This document shows, one piece after another, positions 1-10,539 of a stretch of DNA of 64,000 nucleotides (positions are counted from its first letter, which is position 1; each line of letters begins with the position of its first letter). The stretch is from assembly GCF_000247695.1 (NCBI RefSeq), contig NW_004624866.1, positions 677,158 to 741,157 of the forward strand, in the 5' to 3' direction. A program made the position numbers and the translations under genes. Source of the stretch: Heterocephalus glaber (lineage: Eukaryota > Chordata > Mammalia > Rodentia > Bathyergidae). Under the pieces are notes generated by a model. It saw only the letters and a program-made list of their open reading frames with translations, had not been told where the DNA came from and ran no database searches.

Positions 1-105
1 GGGAAAAAAAATAAGAACCAAGAGACTCATGTAATGGTACAAGATCCCAATGATGAATGTAACTGTATTGTATACCTAAAATGTACCAATAAAGTTAATG
101 GGGAA
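1..105 (+). repeat. LINE-1 3' end (tail fragment)
   Basis: This stretch resembles 20220-20330 and 51840-51940 closely. All three share a G/A-rich lead, AAGAACCAAGA, a CCCAATGATGAATGTAA-like block and AATGTACCAATAAAG, followed by an A-rich tail. The AATAAAG just before the A-tail and the purine-rich lead suggest the 3'UTR of a LINE-1 family active in this lineage. The copy is cut by the window edge, so its 5' extent is unknown. The L1 assignment is inference; the sharing between copies is seen directly. Confidence 0.6.
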
Positions 106-635
106 AAAAACAAAACAAAACAAAAGAAAATGGAGAAGAAGAAAATATTAAAAAAATAAAAGGGTATTATTTATTAGTTAAGATAGACCTCAATTGCTAT
201 TAAGAGAGTACGTAAGGTATCATCTTATGATCAAATCATACGTGGCCTATGAATAAGGCAACAAAACAAGAAAAGGAAATGTTATCAAGGTAGGAAAGGA
301 AGAATTAGAATAGTCCTTTGTTTAAAGGAAAATATAATTGTCCTAAAATCTCAAAGAATGGCCAAAAAACTCATGTATTGGGGACAAGCAATTACATACA
401 GCAGAGTTGCAAGACAGAAGCTAATACCCAAAATCAATTGTTGGCCAATATACTAGCAACATTTCAAATGTCATTGGAGCATGAAATTTAAAACACAGCA
501 TGATTCATACTAGCACTAATAATATGTTGTTAAAAACCTAACAAAACATATATAAGATTTATATGGTGAATATTATAAAACTCTGATAAATATAAATATT
601 CCATGTTCATGAATGTCAGTTCTTCTTCAGAGTCA
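106..635. other. AT-rich intronic stretch
   Basis: No gene or clear repeat was recognised here. It lies in an ORC4 intron, downstream of the exon at 4318-4408. The sequence is A-rich and could include degraded L1. Confidence 0.4.
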
Positions 636-639
636 ACAC

Positions 640-1660
640 AAAAATCTCAGCAATTCAGTAGAAAGACACTCAAGTATTTTGTGGATATTGATTCTAAAGT
701 TAACATGGAAAGGTGAAATACCTCAAGAGTTACTACTCTAAAGTTACAATAACTAAGACAATGTGATATAGATAACAATCACCCAAATAGATCAAATAAA
801 TCAAGGGGGTAGAAAGAGAGCTCAGAAATAGTCACACACACACAAAGTCAAATGATTTTTGACAAACAAGCAAAAGCAATTCAAGGAAAAAAAGATTTTT
901 CCTCCAACTGAACAATCAAATGGAAAAAAGGAAATAAGCCTTCTACAAAAATTAACTGAAACTAAATCTTACATTTAAATGTAAAATGCAATATTTAAAA
1001 CTTCTAGAATATAAGAAAAAAAAAAAGCTAGCTGACCTGAGGTTTGGTGATGAAACTGTATACAGCACCAAAACCATGATCCATGAAAGAAAAATTAACA
1101 AATTGGATTTTTGTTAAAAGTGTCTCCTTCGAAGACACTTTTAATAAAATGAAAAAATAAGCTAGAGTGGAGAAAATATTTTAAAAACACAGCTGAAAAT
1201 CATAAACGTAGAACTCTTAAAATATGTAAAAAAAAGAAAACCACCAAATTGAAAAATGGGCATAAGACATAAGACACTTTGGAAAAGGCAAAACCATGGA
1301 GACTACACAAGTATCAGTGGTTGCCAGGGATTCAGGATGAATGAATAAGTGAAGCACAGAGGATTTTTAGAGCAGCAAAATCATTTTGTATGACACTGTA
1401 ATGGTGTATAAATAACATTATCAAACCCATAAAACTGTGTAACACAAAGCGTGAACCTTAAAGTATGGACTTCAGTTAACAATAATGTATTGATATTACT
1501 TCACTGTAAGAAAGTTAAAACACTAAGGCAAGATGTTAATAATAAACTATACCTGTTGGAGGGAGGATTATATGGGAACAATCTATACACCTGCTCAATT
1601 TTTCTATTATGAATAGATTTGTCTCAGCCAATTTAGTAACACAATGAGATTTACTCATTT
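640..1660 (+). repeat. Old LINE-1, 3' portion
   Basis: The stretch reads as a degraded L1 ORF2 C-terminal region followed by an old mammalian L1 3' end. Recognisable parts are the AGTGGTTGCCAGGGATT block near 1315, the ACTATGGACTT-like segment near 1465 (here AGTATGGACTTCAGTTAAC), the AAGATGTTAATAATA block near 1530 and the ATATGGGAAC block near 1571. These match ancestral L1M-type 3' ends from general knowledge. Many stops are present and nothing is coding. Confidence 0.65.
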
Positions 1661-2185
1661 GTATGTACTTGAATTTTTTTTTCCTGAATTTTCTGCATGT
1701 CTTTAGGGATAAACTTTAAAAGTAAAGTTTTGAATTCTGAATGAAGTAATGAAAATGAAGTTCATTACTTACAAACTCATTGAGATTCAACTTCTAATAT
1801 TTTGCTTCAAGATGCACAGCTAACCATGGAATAATATCTCTGTATTGTACTGATCTCTCAGATCTCATTAACAGTATCACAATGGAGTTTTTTGATGAAT
1901 TCTTCAACTAAAAATGTTCTTTAAACGCTTATATAATATTTCTCTCAAAGATAAAATAATGAAAAATGGGAAAAAGAGATAATCTTTAGAGAAGATATAA
2001 ATTCATACTAAGAAAGTTCATATAGTATCAGTCTTTATGACCAATACTTAAGAGACCTGGAAATTTTCATATTTCTAAGATAAAAAAAATCTACTGTCCA
2101 GATAGGGAAAAAAAAGTCACATGTAAACATAAAACAAATTAACTACCTGTGACATTCACCAAATACTTTTGATTCACTTCCCTTC
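1661..2185. other. Intronic stretch without recognised content
   Basis: AT-rich ORC4 intron sequence with no exon, RNA gene or confident repeat. Confidence 0.4.
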
Positions 2186-2189
2186 TAAA

Positions 2190-2495
2190 TTCCTTAGTAG
2201 GAATGCACTTCCTTGCTCTTACTCTATCCAGGGAAACTATGAGATGTGCTCTGATCACTGCTAGGCGGAAAGTTTTAAGAGCATGCCTATGCCTCACCCT
2301 CTCCCTTCCTTCCATTGAGATACCTGCAGAAGAAGATGAGATAACCTCTAAAGTTTCTCAAGTGATTACAAAGGGCCACACCCCTTTGTTGCTCTATAAT
2401 GAGCACAGAATTAAGAGCAACAATAAATTTTTGTTACACTAAGCTACTGAAATTTGATTTTTATGATCATGCAACCTAATCTATACAGACTAAAA
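2190..2495 (+). repeat. Degraded LTR-type retroelement relic
   Basis: This has the layout of an old mammalian LTR 3' half: a moderately GC-rich body, an AATAAA signal near 2423 in a TTAAGAGCAACAATAAATTT context, then TTACACTAAGCTACTGAAATTTG and a CAACCTAATCTATACAGACTAA ending. A 79-codon open frame at 2203-2442 falls inside and has no recognisable protein similarity. The family assignment is uncertain. Confidence 0.4.
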
Positions 2496-2563
2496 ATTTA
2501 TAAAGGCAAAAAAGAAAAGCCTGTCCCTCACATTTCCCCACAAAACAAAAGTAAAATGAGACA

Positions 2564-2737
2564 GGGCTGACAGTACATGTCTATAATCCCACTATGCTGA
2601 GAGGTGGAGGCAGAAGGATCACACCTTGGCAATTTAGGGACTTACTGAGACCCTGTCTCAACAATAATCCCCTTAAAAAGGGGATGGGAATGTAGTTCAG
2701 TGTAAAGGTCTTGGGTCCAATTCCCAGTACCACAAAA
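2564..2737 (+). repeat. Composite B1-ID SINE
   Basis: The left part is a B1-like monomer (TATAATCCCACTATGCTGAG, then GACCCTGTCTCAA). The right part is an ID-like tRNA half with A-box-like GGAATGTAGTTCAGTGT and B-box-like GGGTCCAATTCCCAGTACC. The A-tail merges with the downstream (GAAT)n-like run. Dimeric elements of this kind (B1-dID) are known from non-murid rodents. Confidence 0.75.
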
Positions 2738-2759
2738 TGAATGAGTGAATGAATCAATG

Positions 2760-3260
2760 TGAATGTTATTCCAAGCAGGAAAAATGTGATCCAAGAATTC
2801 AGTTTTAAGCCATGCTGTAAGTTATGTAAAATAAGTAATAGCTCAAAAGGACATTAGTCACACAGCCCTCCTGTAAAAATTACCCAAATTGGCACTGAAG
2901 TCAAATGCTAAGGAAAACCAGAGTAAAAACTGAAGAATAAGAAATATTATTTACAGAAACTGAGCACGAGGACTGAAAAAAATTAGATGCAAGCTAAAAG
3001 TTATTGTAAATATATTATGAAAAGTCTTAAAATATTAAAACTAAACTCCCAATTTATATATTTTAAACTATAACAGAAATTGGTGATAAAAGTAAAACCC
3101 TAACTTCCTGATCTTATATAGTGTAGAGCCAACATATATATTCCTTTAAACATAAAAATGCGAAAAAAATCAGACACATAAGCTTAAATATCACATGGTC
3201 TCTTACAGGAAAAAAACAAATGATAAAAAAAAGAGCAAAATCAAAGATAGGTAATAGGAA
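2760..3260. other. Intronic stretch, nothing recognised
   Basis: A-rich ORC4 intron sequence. No exon, RNA gene or confident repeat was seen. Confidence 0.4.
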
Positions 3261-3264
3261 GTAG

Positions 3265-3600
3265 TGACATCTTTCTCAAGGGCAAGGGGATCAGAGACGG
3301 AGGGCAGAGAAGGGAGGAGAGGGAAGGAGGCTGAAGAGCGAGCTGAGATGTCCTATGTCCACGGCACCAACTCGGCACAGGGACACGAACAGGCACTGCC
3401 AACATGCGCTCATAAAGAGAGGAGAGTGTGCCCAGCAGGACGGTAAGGCAGGGGACCACACATCTGAGGTCATTCCGGACTGCTCAGGAAGATCCTCTCT
3501 TAGAATAAAAAGTCAAGAAGGGTTAAGAATGTGGTTGGAAGGAAAAGCACCCAGAGGCTTGTTCGATCCCCAAACCCCACACACACTGACTCTTTCTCTC
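3265..3600. other. GC-richer, CpG-bearing intronic block
   Basis: An isolated stretch of higher GC with several CpGs inside AT-rich intron. It starts purine-rich (GGGAGGAGAGGGAAGGAGG) and continues as mixed sequence. Open frames occur on both strands here but none resembles a known protein. At 3525-3585 a B-box-like TTCGATCCCC could mark an old ID-type SINE. What the remainder is remains open: retroelement 5' region, old pseudogene or regulatory island. Confidence 0.3.
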
Positions 3601-3659
3601 TCATATCCCCCATGCAGCCAACACACAGTGATTTTACCTGTGTCCACATTTTAATGTGT

Positions 3660-4300
3660 AGACTTAGAATAAAACATTCATAAAAATTAGCTTTGGCATA
3701 GAAGACATTAACAACGATTTATACAGCTTAACTACTTAGGGTTATATTATCAAAAGACAGCACCCATAATTCATCTCTACTGAATAATGAATAGGAAAGG
3801 AAAGAATGAAGGAAAGAAATGAGTAAAGGAAAAACGGAAGAACATCTTTTTGAGGTAACAAAGCAAATATGATAAAGAGGAAAAGTAGAAGAAAATTACT
3901 AAAGACATGAACAGACATGAAAAAACTGCTTAAGTTAAATAGTAAAAGAAAAAAAATAATAAAAAGGAAAATGTACAGGGGAAGGAATATGTGGTTTGCT
4001 AATTCCCTAATCTCTTAAAAAAGGGGAGAACCTTACCTTTGCATAGTTGAAGAATAAAATAACATTTGTAAAAAGGGCACAAGTAAATGCTCTATAAATG
4101 TTAATTTCTTTCTTCACTCTAGTACTTTTGAGAGTACGATGGAAAGAAAAAACATCAAGAAAAAAATCTGTCATGAAGAAAGATAAAAAAAAAAGGTATG
4201 CTCAACTCAAATATGCCACCCTAACTTTATGATACTATTGCATAACCTCTGTAATTAAAGAAAAAAATAAGGAAATGAAAACTAGTGTTCATGTTATCTG
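3660..4300. other. Intronic stretch, nothing recognised
   Basis: A-rich sequence with GAAAGGAAAG-type runs at 3795-3830. No exon other than the one beginning at 4318 was recognised. Confidence 0.4.
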
Positions 4301-4317
4301 AAATTAATGGTTGTTAC

Positions 4318-4408
4318 CATGGTCTTTCCTGATCCTCGGGGTCCAACAATGAGTACAGAGTTACTTTCTCCATGGATAGCAGTTCTTTTTAGCAGTTCAA
4401 TTAAATGT
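4318..4408 (-). CDS. ORC4: ORC4 coding exon 4 (Walker A exon)
   Basis: This 91-nt minus-strand exon has acceptor CATTTTAG before position 4408 and donor ATG|GTAACA after 4318. It completes a split codon (AG|A, Arg) and then encodes 30 residues, from [14 protein letters not shown] through [10 protein letters not shown]. These are nearly identical to mammalian ORC4 as known. GPRGSGKT (about residues 66-73 of the predicted protein) is the Walker A loop, which binds ATP phosphate in AAA+ ATPases. The adjoining minus-strand open frame extends into both flanking introns, but the splice sites and the loss of similarity set the exon limits. The next exon, encoding the segment after Met, is left of the window. 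Confidence 0.95.
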
Positions 4409-4713
4409 CTAAAATGATATAAATAGGCCAACATTTCAAAATCAAAATCAGAATAATTTTCTAGGTAGTACTTTTTAAAAGCTGAATTTACACATACAAC
4501 ACAAATTTCTCTTCTTTCCCTCAACTCTTGACTTAGACCCTAAATAGTCTGATATAAAAGAATACAAGATAAAAGACAGTACGCCAATGATAAGTCTTTG
4601 TAAACCTGATGAGGAAACCTAGTAAATTTAGAATATATTGGGTTTTTTGATGGTAGGGGTCAAAAGACAGCAGTGGTAATTCTTTAGGACCCTTGTGTGT
4701 AGAGGTTCCTTTT

Positions 4714-4754
4714 TTTTTTTTGGTACCGGGGATCAAACTTAGGTCCTTGTACTT
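4714..4754 (-). repeat. 5'-truncated tRNA-derived SINE
   Basis: The tail half of the common SINE in reverse orientation: a T-run, GGTACCGGGGATCAAACTTA, then GGTCCTTGTACTT. It is flanked by AGAGGTTCCTTTT direct repeats at 4701-4713 and 4755-4767. The promoter half is missing, so it cannot be transcribed as a SINE. Confidence 0.8.
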
Positions 4755-4991
4755 AGAGGTTCCTTTTTAATTAACACTCTGGTCTTTAACTCCAGAACTG
4801 GCTGCCAAGTATTAAGGACAAGAAAGTCAGAATTATCTCCATAATGCAAGATAACAGAAAAGAGGTAAAGGGCTTTATCATTATGAAAATATCTGTACCT
4901 GTTCATGCTTCCTGATATTCACCATTTCTACATACAAAGTAAACCTTTTAACTTCTATGAAAGTATGCTTTATCTTTAAGATCAAATTGTG

Positions 4992-5288
4992 TGTTATGGT
5001 TTAGATCTAAAATGTTCCCTCACATTCCCACATTCAGAGAAGGGGCCTGGCTGGAAGGTGCATACTGGGTTGGTTCTCTTCCCGGGCTCCTCCCTTCTCT
5101 CTCTGCTTCCTGGCTGCCACTGGATGAACCGGTTTCCTCAACCATGCCCTTCCACCATGCCTTTTCTGCCTTGAAGCATGCCATCTTTGGAATGAACCCA
5201 TTGGAAGCTGTGAACCAAATAAACCTCTCTTCTTTTATGTTGTGGATGCTATGGTATATTGTCCCAGCAATGGGAAAGTGACTAAGCA
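4992..5288 (+). mobile_element. Solo LTR, ERVL-MaLR type
   Basis: This 297-bp unit starts TGTTATGGTTTAGAT and ends GTGACTAAGCA, with GAACCAAATAAACCTCT (polyadenylation signal) near 5213. These are features of the mammalian MaLR LTR group (MST, MT and ORR1 relatives). It is flanked by a clean ATTGTG duplication at 4986-4991 and 5289-5294. It is shorter than typical MaLR LTRs, so an internal deletion is likely. It is noncoding; the open frames inside are incidental. Confidence 0.8.
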
Positions 5289-5366
5289 ATTGTGTATAAT
5301 TTTTACAAAACCTAGAGGGCACCTAATAAATAGGTTCAAAACTGACAAGGGGCTAACTAGACTTAC

Positions 5367-5443
5367 CTGTATTGTACTTGTACTCCAAATAAGTTACTAT
5401 GTGGAGTCTGATGACAAAATCTTTCCCGTAAAATTCTTTGTAC
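5367..5443 (-). CDS. ORC4: ORC4 coding exon 3
   Basis: This 77-nt minus-strand exon has acceptor TTCATTAG before 5443 and donor ACAG|GTAAGT after 5367. It encodes VQRILRERFCHQTPHSNLFG then VQVQY, plus two bases of the next codon, matching residues about 20-44 of mammalian ORC4. The exon starts in phase 0 and ends after two codon bases, which agrees with both neighbours. Confidence 0.95.
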
Positions 5444-6935
5444 CTAATGAAAATAACATGAATAAATATAGCTAAAAATATTACATGTACAATCAAAACT
5501 GAATGAGAAAGTACACTTAGAGCAGTCAGATTTAGGTTTTAATTAATTCAATCCTCACTAAGTATTTGATCTAAAAAGTTTAGCCTCATTTTCATGAACT
5601 ATAAAGTCAATGATCTCTTTATCTACCAAGTCCCAGAGGAATGCGAATTCAGTCATAAAAGTCCAAAAAAGGGAGAGAATTACTTATATTAAGCACAGGA
5701 ACAACTTGGGGACTATTTCAATGTATGTGAATAAATGAATAAACAAATACTTCACTATGCATAATGTACTACTCGAGCAATAATGAAAGGAGGAAAGTTT
5801 ACAATGCAATCTAATTTAATAATGATCATGTACCATTACTGGTGCATAAATGGTCAATCTCTAGAGACAATTAAACTGACTTAACTCAACTCAATCACTA
5901 TCAATCTGTACCTGTCATGAAAGTCAGGATTCTGAGGAAAAGAGAAGTTAAAAGTTCAAGTAGTTTTGAGGATCTATTAGATTCACAGCATGCCAACACT
6001 AAAAGGTTATGATCAATGCCTAAAGAGATATAAATAACTTGTAAAGAAATGTCAAACTGAAGAAACAATAATAGAGCACTAGTTCAGTATATAAGCAAAT
6101 GCTCAGTTATGTGAGAGAAACCACACTTACCTTGCGTATAAAGTAAGAAATGAGGCAAGAGGTGTAGCTTAGTGGTACATCACTTGCCTAGCGTGACTAA
6201 GGCCCTGAGTTCCCAAAGCGGCACAGAATGAAGGAAAGAAGGAAGAAAGAAAGGAAGGAACCACTGAAATGAATTAAGAAAAATTTTTTATAAATAGCTA
6301 TATTTTGAGTTTGTCTTAGAAATGAGAGCCTTAGATTTAGTTGTAAAAAATATGTCAGACCTTCTAATTACAGTCTTTAAAAAACCGGACCACCAAATTC
6401 ACTCCTTTTCTGGATTTGCTACTAATATAGAAGTCTTTCAGAGACAAAAAGCAGGCCTGTTTTGAAGATTAAAGCAGCTACCTGAAACACAATATGGGAT
6501 TATATAGGTAGTAAGATAAGATAAGTATAATAAGATAAATGTAATCTTTTCCTTTAAAAGAAAAACAGCTCATTAAAATGTATTAGAGGCAACAAAGTGA
6601 GCTGAATGTAGGTTAATCAGGTGTATAGATATTATTTTACATTGAAGAACTACGCACTTTATATAAAGAGGTATATAAATTGTACCTCAGTTAAAATTTT
6701 GTTTGACATGGAGTCATTTTCCTTAAGAAAAACAATAAGGCCCTATAAAAAGGCTATCAGTAACATTGAGTTTTGATTTTAAAAAAATAAATGTAGAAGA
6801 CAAGCCAGGTAATTGAAAATTCAGGGTAGAATTATAATCTTCTTAAGGTCCATTCCTTAGCAGATCATAAACTTAAGGGAGAGACATATAGATAGTACTT
6901 GAAATACAGAATGTACTTAATATTATATGCTAAAT
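5444..6935. other. ORC4 intron, mostly unrecognised
   Basis: The left part of the 2.3-kb intron between the start-codon exon and the 77-nt exon. Apart from an ID-like SINE (6158-6235) nothing was recognised. Confidence 0.5.
6158..6235 (+). repeat. ID-type SINE
   Basis: Reads GAGGTGTAGCTTAGTGGTAC (A-box region), then CACTTGCCTAGCGTGACTAA and GCCCTGAGTTCCCAAAGC (decayed B box), followed by a GGAAAGAAGGAAGAAAG tail. Confidence 0.7.
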
Positions 6936-6937
6936 AT

Positions 6938-7460
6938 ATTCAACAAACTGGGAATATAGGGAACCTTCTCAATCTAATAAAAGGTACCTACACAAAACCC
7001 CTAGAGCCTACATCATATATAATGGTGAAACACTGAATGCTTTCTCCTTGAGATCGGAAACAAGAATGTTTACTCTCACCATTCTATTCAACACTCTCCT
7101 GAAGATTCACACCAGGTCAACTGGGCAAGAAAAGTAAGGTATCCAGGTTGAAAGAGAAGAAGTAAAACTACATCTATCTGCAGATCACATAATGGTGAAC
7201 ACAGAAAATCTTAAACTATGAGAGTATTGAAACTAAAAACTTAATGGTTGTAAGAAAAAATTTCAGCATATTAAAAACAATTGCAATTCTATATGCTGCC
7301 TGTATGCAACATCATTTAAAAGAATAAGATACTTTAGGAATAAGTACAACAAAAGAAACATAAAACTTGTATTCTATAGTTTGAAATCAGATCACTTTTA
7401 GGAAGACATGGATAACAGGATTCAACTATCCAAAGACAAAGGATCATATTAAGAAGTAGC
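6938..7460 (+). repeat. LINE-1 ORF2 fragment (reverse transcriptase region)
   Basis: Similar to the L1 reverse-transcriptase region: CAACAAACTGGGAATA, then AACCTTCTCAATCTAATAAA, the CATCATATATAATGGTGAAA block, and CTCACCATTCTATTCAACAC. The frame is broken. It lies in an ORC4 intron. Confidence 0.7.
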
Positions 7461-7738
7461 ATAAGACATTAATATAAAAAATTATCAACTGACAAAAGAG
7501 AGTTTGAGAACAGATCCGTTTTTCTACATTTAATTTTGAATGCCTGGAAAACTTTGCTTCTATGTCATTGTTCCTATTATCTTATATAGATACCTTCCTA
7601 ATACAGATATCTCCCTAAAAAGGGAGTGTTCCTCAGTACTAAGAAAAACAGTCAAGTTAAAAAAGATGACTATTTCAACTCTCTCTGATCACCTTTACAT
7701 GGTAACAAGCTTCAACATTAAAATAAATACATACTAAC

Positions 7739-7809
7739 CTGTGAAAGGCATTCTCCATGTAGTAAGTTGTTCTTTGATTTACGATTGCTCATTTCCACAA
7801 ATTCAAACC
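7739..7809 (-). CDS. ORC4: ORC4 exon 2 with start codon (coding part 7739-7792)
   Basis: Minus-strand exon with acceptor CTTTTAAG before 7809 and donor CAG|GTTAGT after 7739. The first 17 nt (7793-7809) are 5'UTR. The ATG at 7792-7790 is preceded by GTGGAA and opens MSNRKSKNNLLHGECLSQ, 18 residues, ending in phase 0 next to the Val codon of the following exon. Human ORC4 starts MSSRKSKSNSLIHTECLSQ (19 residues, from memory), so this copy is one residue shorter in a stretch that is variable among rodents. There is no other in-frame ATG, and the match to the family start decides the choice. The acceptor position is inferred from the AG and similarity. Confidence 0.93.
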
Positions 7810-8489
7810 CTTAAAAGAATTTAGGGTGACATAATAAACACCATTGGTTTAAAAAGATGAACTGAGAATTTATATTTCTAGAATCAAAATAAATGTTTTC
7901 CAATGTGAAAAATTTTTAATTTTTCAAACTTAAAAAAATCCCAATTCCCTTTGTTCAATGACAGAGTATTGATATCTAAACCGCAGTTTACATAATTCTT
8001 ACAACTACTCTTGTTGTTCCCTTAAGTCTATTAATCATCTTCCTTTCCTTTTCCTTTACACAGAATGTTTCTCCTACCCATTCAACCAATACAATCATCC
8101 CTTACAGAAAACTTTTCCTTTCTTTATTCACTCAATAACCATACACAATCTACAGATGAGATTAAATGTCTCTTCTGTAAATACCAGTAAATGCAAATAC
8201 TTTTTATACCCATAATCAAATTACGCAAAGGAAAAAACCTTTAACTGTAAGGGTCCCCTAATTGAGGACATTTTTATATTCGAATTTTTACATTATGCCC
8301 AAAACAAAACTGGCAATGAAGTGATGACTAGAATGAAAAAAATGCTAATAAAAAAAAAAACAACTGTTTTGGTTAAATGCGTTTGGCTAAAATATCATTT
8401 TTAAAACATGGAATTCTTATGGGAATACTTAACAGTAAAGTAATAACTTAAGAAATATTTATTAAGGCATCAGAACCTGTTAAAAATGC

Positions 8490-8625
8490 TCTGCTCAATT
8501 TAACCTCAAAATAATCCTAATAAGAACTATAATACACCCTAAGATTAAAACTTACAGAAAAGTTAGGTAACTTGACCAAAAACAAACAGGATGTAAGTGA
8601 AAAAGTCAGGATATGAACCCAATCA
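8490..8625 (+). repeat. MIR SINE, decayed
   Basis: The core resembles the ancient mammalian MIR element: an AATAATCCTAATAAGAAC-like segment, AGTTAGGTAACTTGACC and GATATGAACCCAATC. It is old and diverged. Confidence 0.5.
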
Positions 8626-8681
8626 AGCCATATACCTTTTTAAAAAAATGTATTTTGAGAAAAAAACTTTAAAAAAAAAGA

Positions 8682-10335
8682 AAAATGCAGCATCTTATTG
8701 GCAAAGAAACAGACCTGAGGATCAGTGGAATAGATTAGAAGATGCAAAAACGGGCCGGGGATTTAGCTCAGTGGTTCCGGCACCTGCCTCGCAAGCACAA
8801 GGTCCCGACTTCAATCCCCATACAAAAAAAAAAAAAAAGATGCAAAAACAACTAGAGATATGCTCAGCCACCTCATCTTTGACAAAGGAGCCAAGCATCC
8901 TCATTGGAGGAAAGATAGCTTATTTAATAAATTGTTCTGGAAAAACTGGATTTCAACCTGCCAAAGATTAAAACTTGACCCATGCCTATAACCATCCACT
9001 AAATTAAGATAGAAGTGGATTAAAGATTTAAATATTAGGACAGAAACACTAAATTAGCTGGAAGATAAGTTGAAGATATTGGTATAGGAAAAGATTTTAT
9101 GACCAAAACCTCAGTGGCACGGGAACTTGCACAAAAAATCAACAACTGGGATCTCATCTTATTAAAAAGCTTCTGCACTGCAAGAGAAACCACCAACAGA
9201 GCTAAGAGTCAACCTACAATCTGGGAAAAAAATTTTAGCAGCTGTACTTCAGACAAAGGACTACTATCTAGAATATGTAAAGAACTGAAAAAAATCAGAA
9301 CCCCCAAATTCAAAGACCCAATTTAAAAATGGGCATCTGAAATGAAGAGACATTTCTCAGACAATGAAGGAAAAGCAGCAAATAAACATATGAAAAAATG
9401 TTCAACATCACTGGTCATTCGAGAGATGCAAATGAAAACAACACTGAGATTCCACCTCACCCCAGAAAGAATAGTTGTTATAAAGAAATCATCCAATAAC
9501 AAATGCTGGCAGGGGTGTGGGGAAAGAGGAACCCTTCTCCTCTGCTGGTGGGAGTGTAGGCTGGTGCAACCACTGTGGAAATCAGTATGGAGATATCTCA
9601 AAGAACTAGGTTTAGAGGTCCCTTTCGACCCAGCTATCCCCCTGCTGGGTATCTTCTCCCCAAAATTAAAAGAATCTTACCACAGTGATATATGCGCACC
9701 CATGTTTATAGCGGCACAGTTCGTAATAGCGAAAGCTTGGAAACAGCCCAAGTGCCCATCAACTGGAGACTGGATAAAGAAGATGTGGTTTTTTAATAAA
9801 ATGGAGTACTACTAAGCCATAAAGAACGAGAAACTAGAGACATTTATAGCTAAATGGATGCATATTGAGGTCATCCTCTTAAGTGAAATAAACAGGACAC
9901 ACATGTATAAATACTGAAGTTTCTCTAGTGTGAGAAACTGAAAGTGTAATTAAGGATACACACAGATGAAATGTCCTAATAACATATTTCTCGGATTGTG
10001 TTTCCATCACATGTCATATAACTGTATCAAAATTTAAATTAGGCAGAAGTTTTGCTTATGTGGAGTATGCTAACTAACTGGAGTTTTTTTTCCCAGACCA
10101 CTATTTGTTCAAGGTTGGTTTTGGGGATCTTTCTGAAACAAATCACATCCTCTGGTGTCTTGTTGGTGCTTGAGATGTTTTATTAAGTTATATGGAAAAA
10201 TGTTTAAGTGCTTTTCAGTTTTGTTTTGTTTGAGTTCTACTGTATTTGATTATTATTGTAGTTTTTTTTCTCTTACATTGTTTTTCTTTGAATGGTTTTA
10301 ATTTCTGTATGTGTGTTTGATAATAAAGTTATTTT
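8682..10335 (+). repeat. LINE-1, ORF2 C-terminal half and 3'UTR
   Basis: A sense-strand L1 beginning within ORF2 (AATGCAGCATCTTATTGGCA) and running through the C-terminal domain. Open frames at 9099-9326 and 9342-9815 are its pieces, for example [20 protein letters not shown] and PLLGIFSPKLKESYHSDICA. It ends in a 3'UTR with GATAATAAAG near 10320 and an A-run. A SINE at 8752-8837 interrupts it. Frameshifts and stops make it inactive. Confidence 0.88.
8752..8837 (+). repeat. tRNA-derived SINE, near full length
   Basis: Reads GGGCCGGGGATTTAGCTCAG (A box), TGGTTCCGGCACCTGCCTCG, then GGTCCCGACTTCAATCCCCA (B box) and an A-tail. The target duplication AGATGCAAAAAC sits at 8740-8751 and 8838-8849. 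It is inserted in L1 and so is younger than it. The Pol III promoter boxes are intact in outline. Confidence 0.9.
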
Positions 10336-10539
10336 AAAAAAATGAACAATGAATTAACAGAAAATCTAACACCAGACCACCTATGGCTAAGAAAACTGAA
10401 TCAGTAATAAAAAACTGTACATCAAAAAGTCTTATGACCTAATAGTTTCATAATTTTTTCTCAGGATTTAAAGAACTAATACCAAGGCTTTTCAAATGCT
10501 TTCCAAAGAAGTGAAAAAGAATGTTTGTATATAGTGAAC
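10336..10539. other. Short intronic stretch
   Basis: Between an L1 3' end and an LTR. Nothing was recognised. Confidence 0.4.

Larger units (their letters stand above)
4409..5366 (-). other. ORC4: ORC4 intron between the 77-nt and 91-nt exons
   Basis: A 958-bp intron with minus-strand GTAAGT donor at 5366 and AG acceptor at 4409-4410. It holds a 5'-truncated tRNA SINE (4714-4754) and a short MaLR-type LTR (4992-5288) whose edge lies about 70 bp from the donor. Confidence 0.85.

Noticed and set aside
2203..2442. A 79-residue frame as a small gene
   Set aside because: It lies within an LTR-like relic ending in AATAAA and a typical LTR tail.
4294..4524. A 76-residue minus-strand ORF as a separate protein
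   Set aside because: Only 4318-4408 matches ORC4; the rest is intron read through both splice sites.
6240..6262. CRISPR-like or other spaced repeats (GAAGG runs)
   Set aside because: A simple purine microsatellite tail of an ID element; no regular spacers. No CRISPR array would be expected in a rodent genome.
8752..8837. A functional tRNA gene
   Set aside because: A and B boxes are present but the cloverleaf stems do not pair, there is an A-tail and target duplication, and many similar copies exist: it is a SINE.
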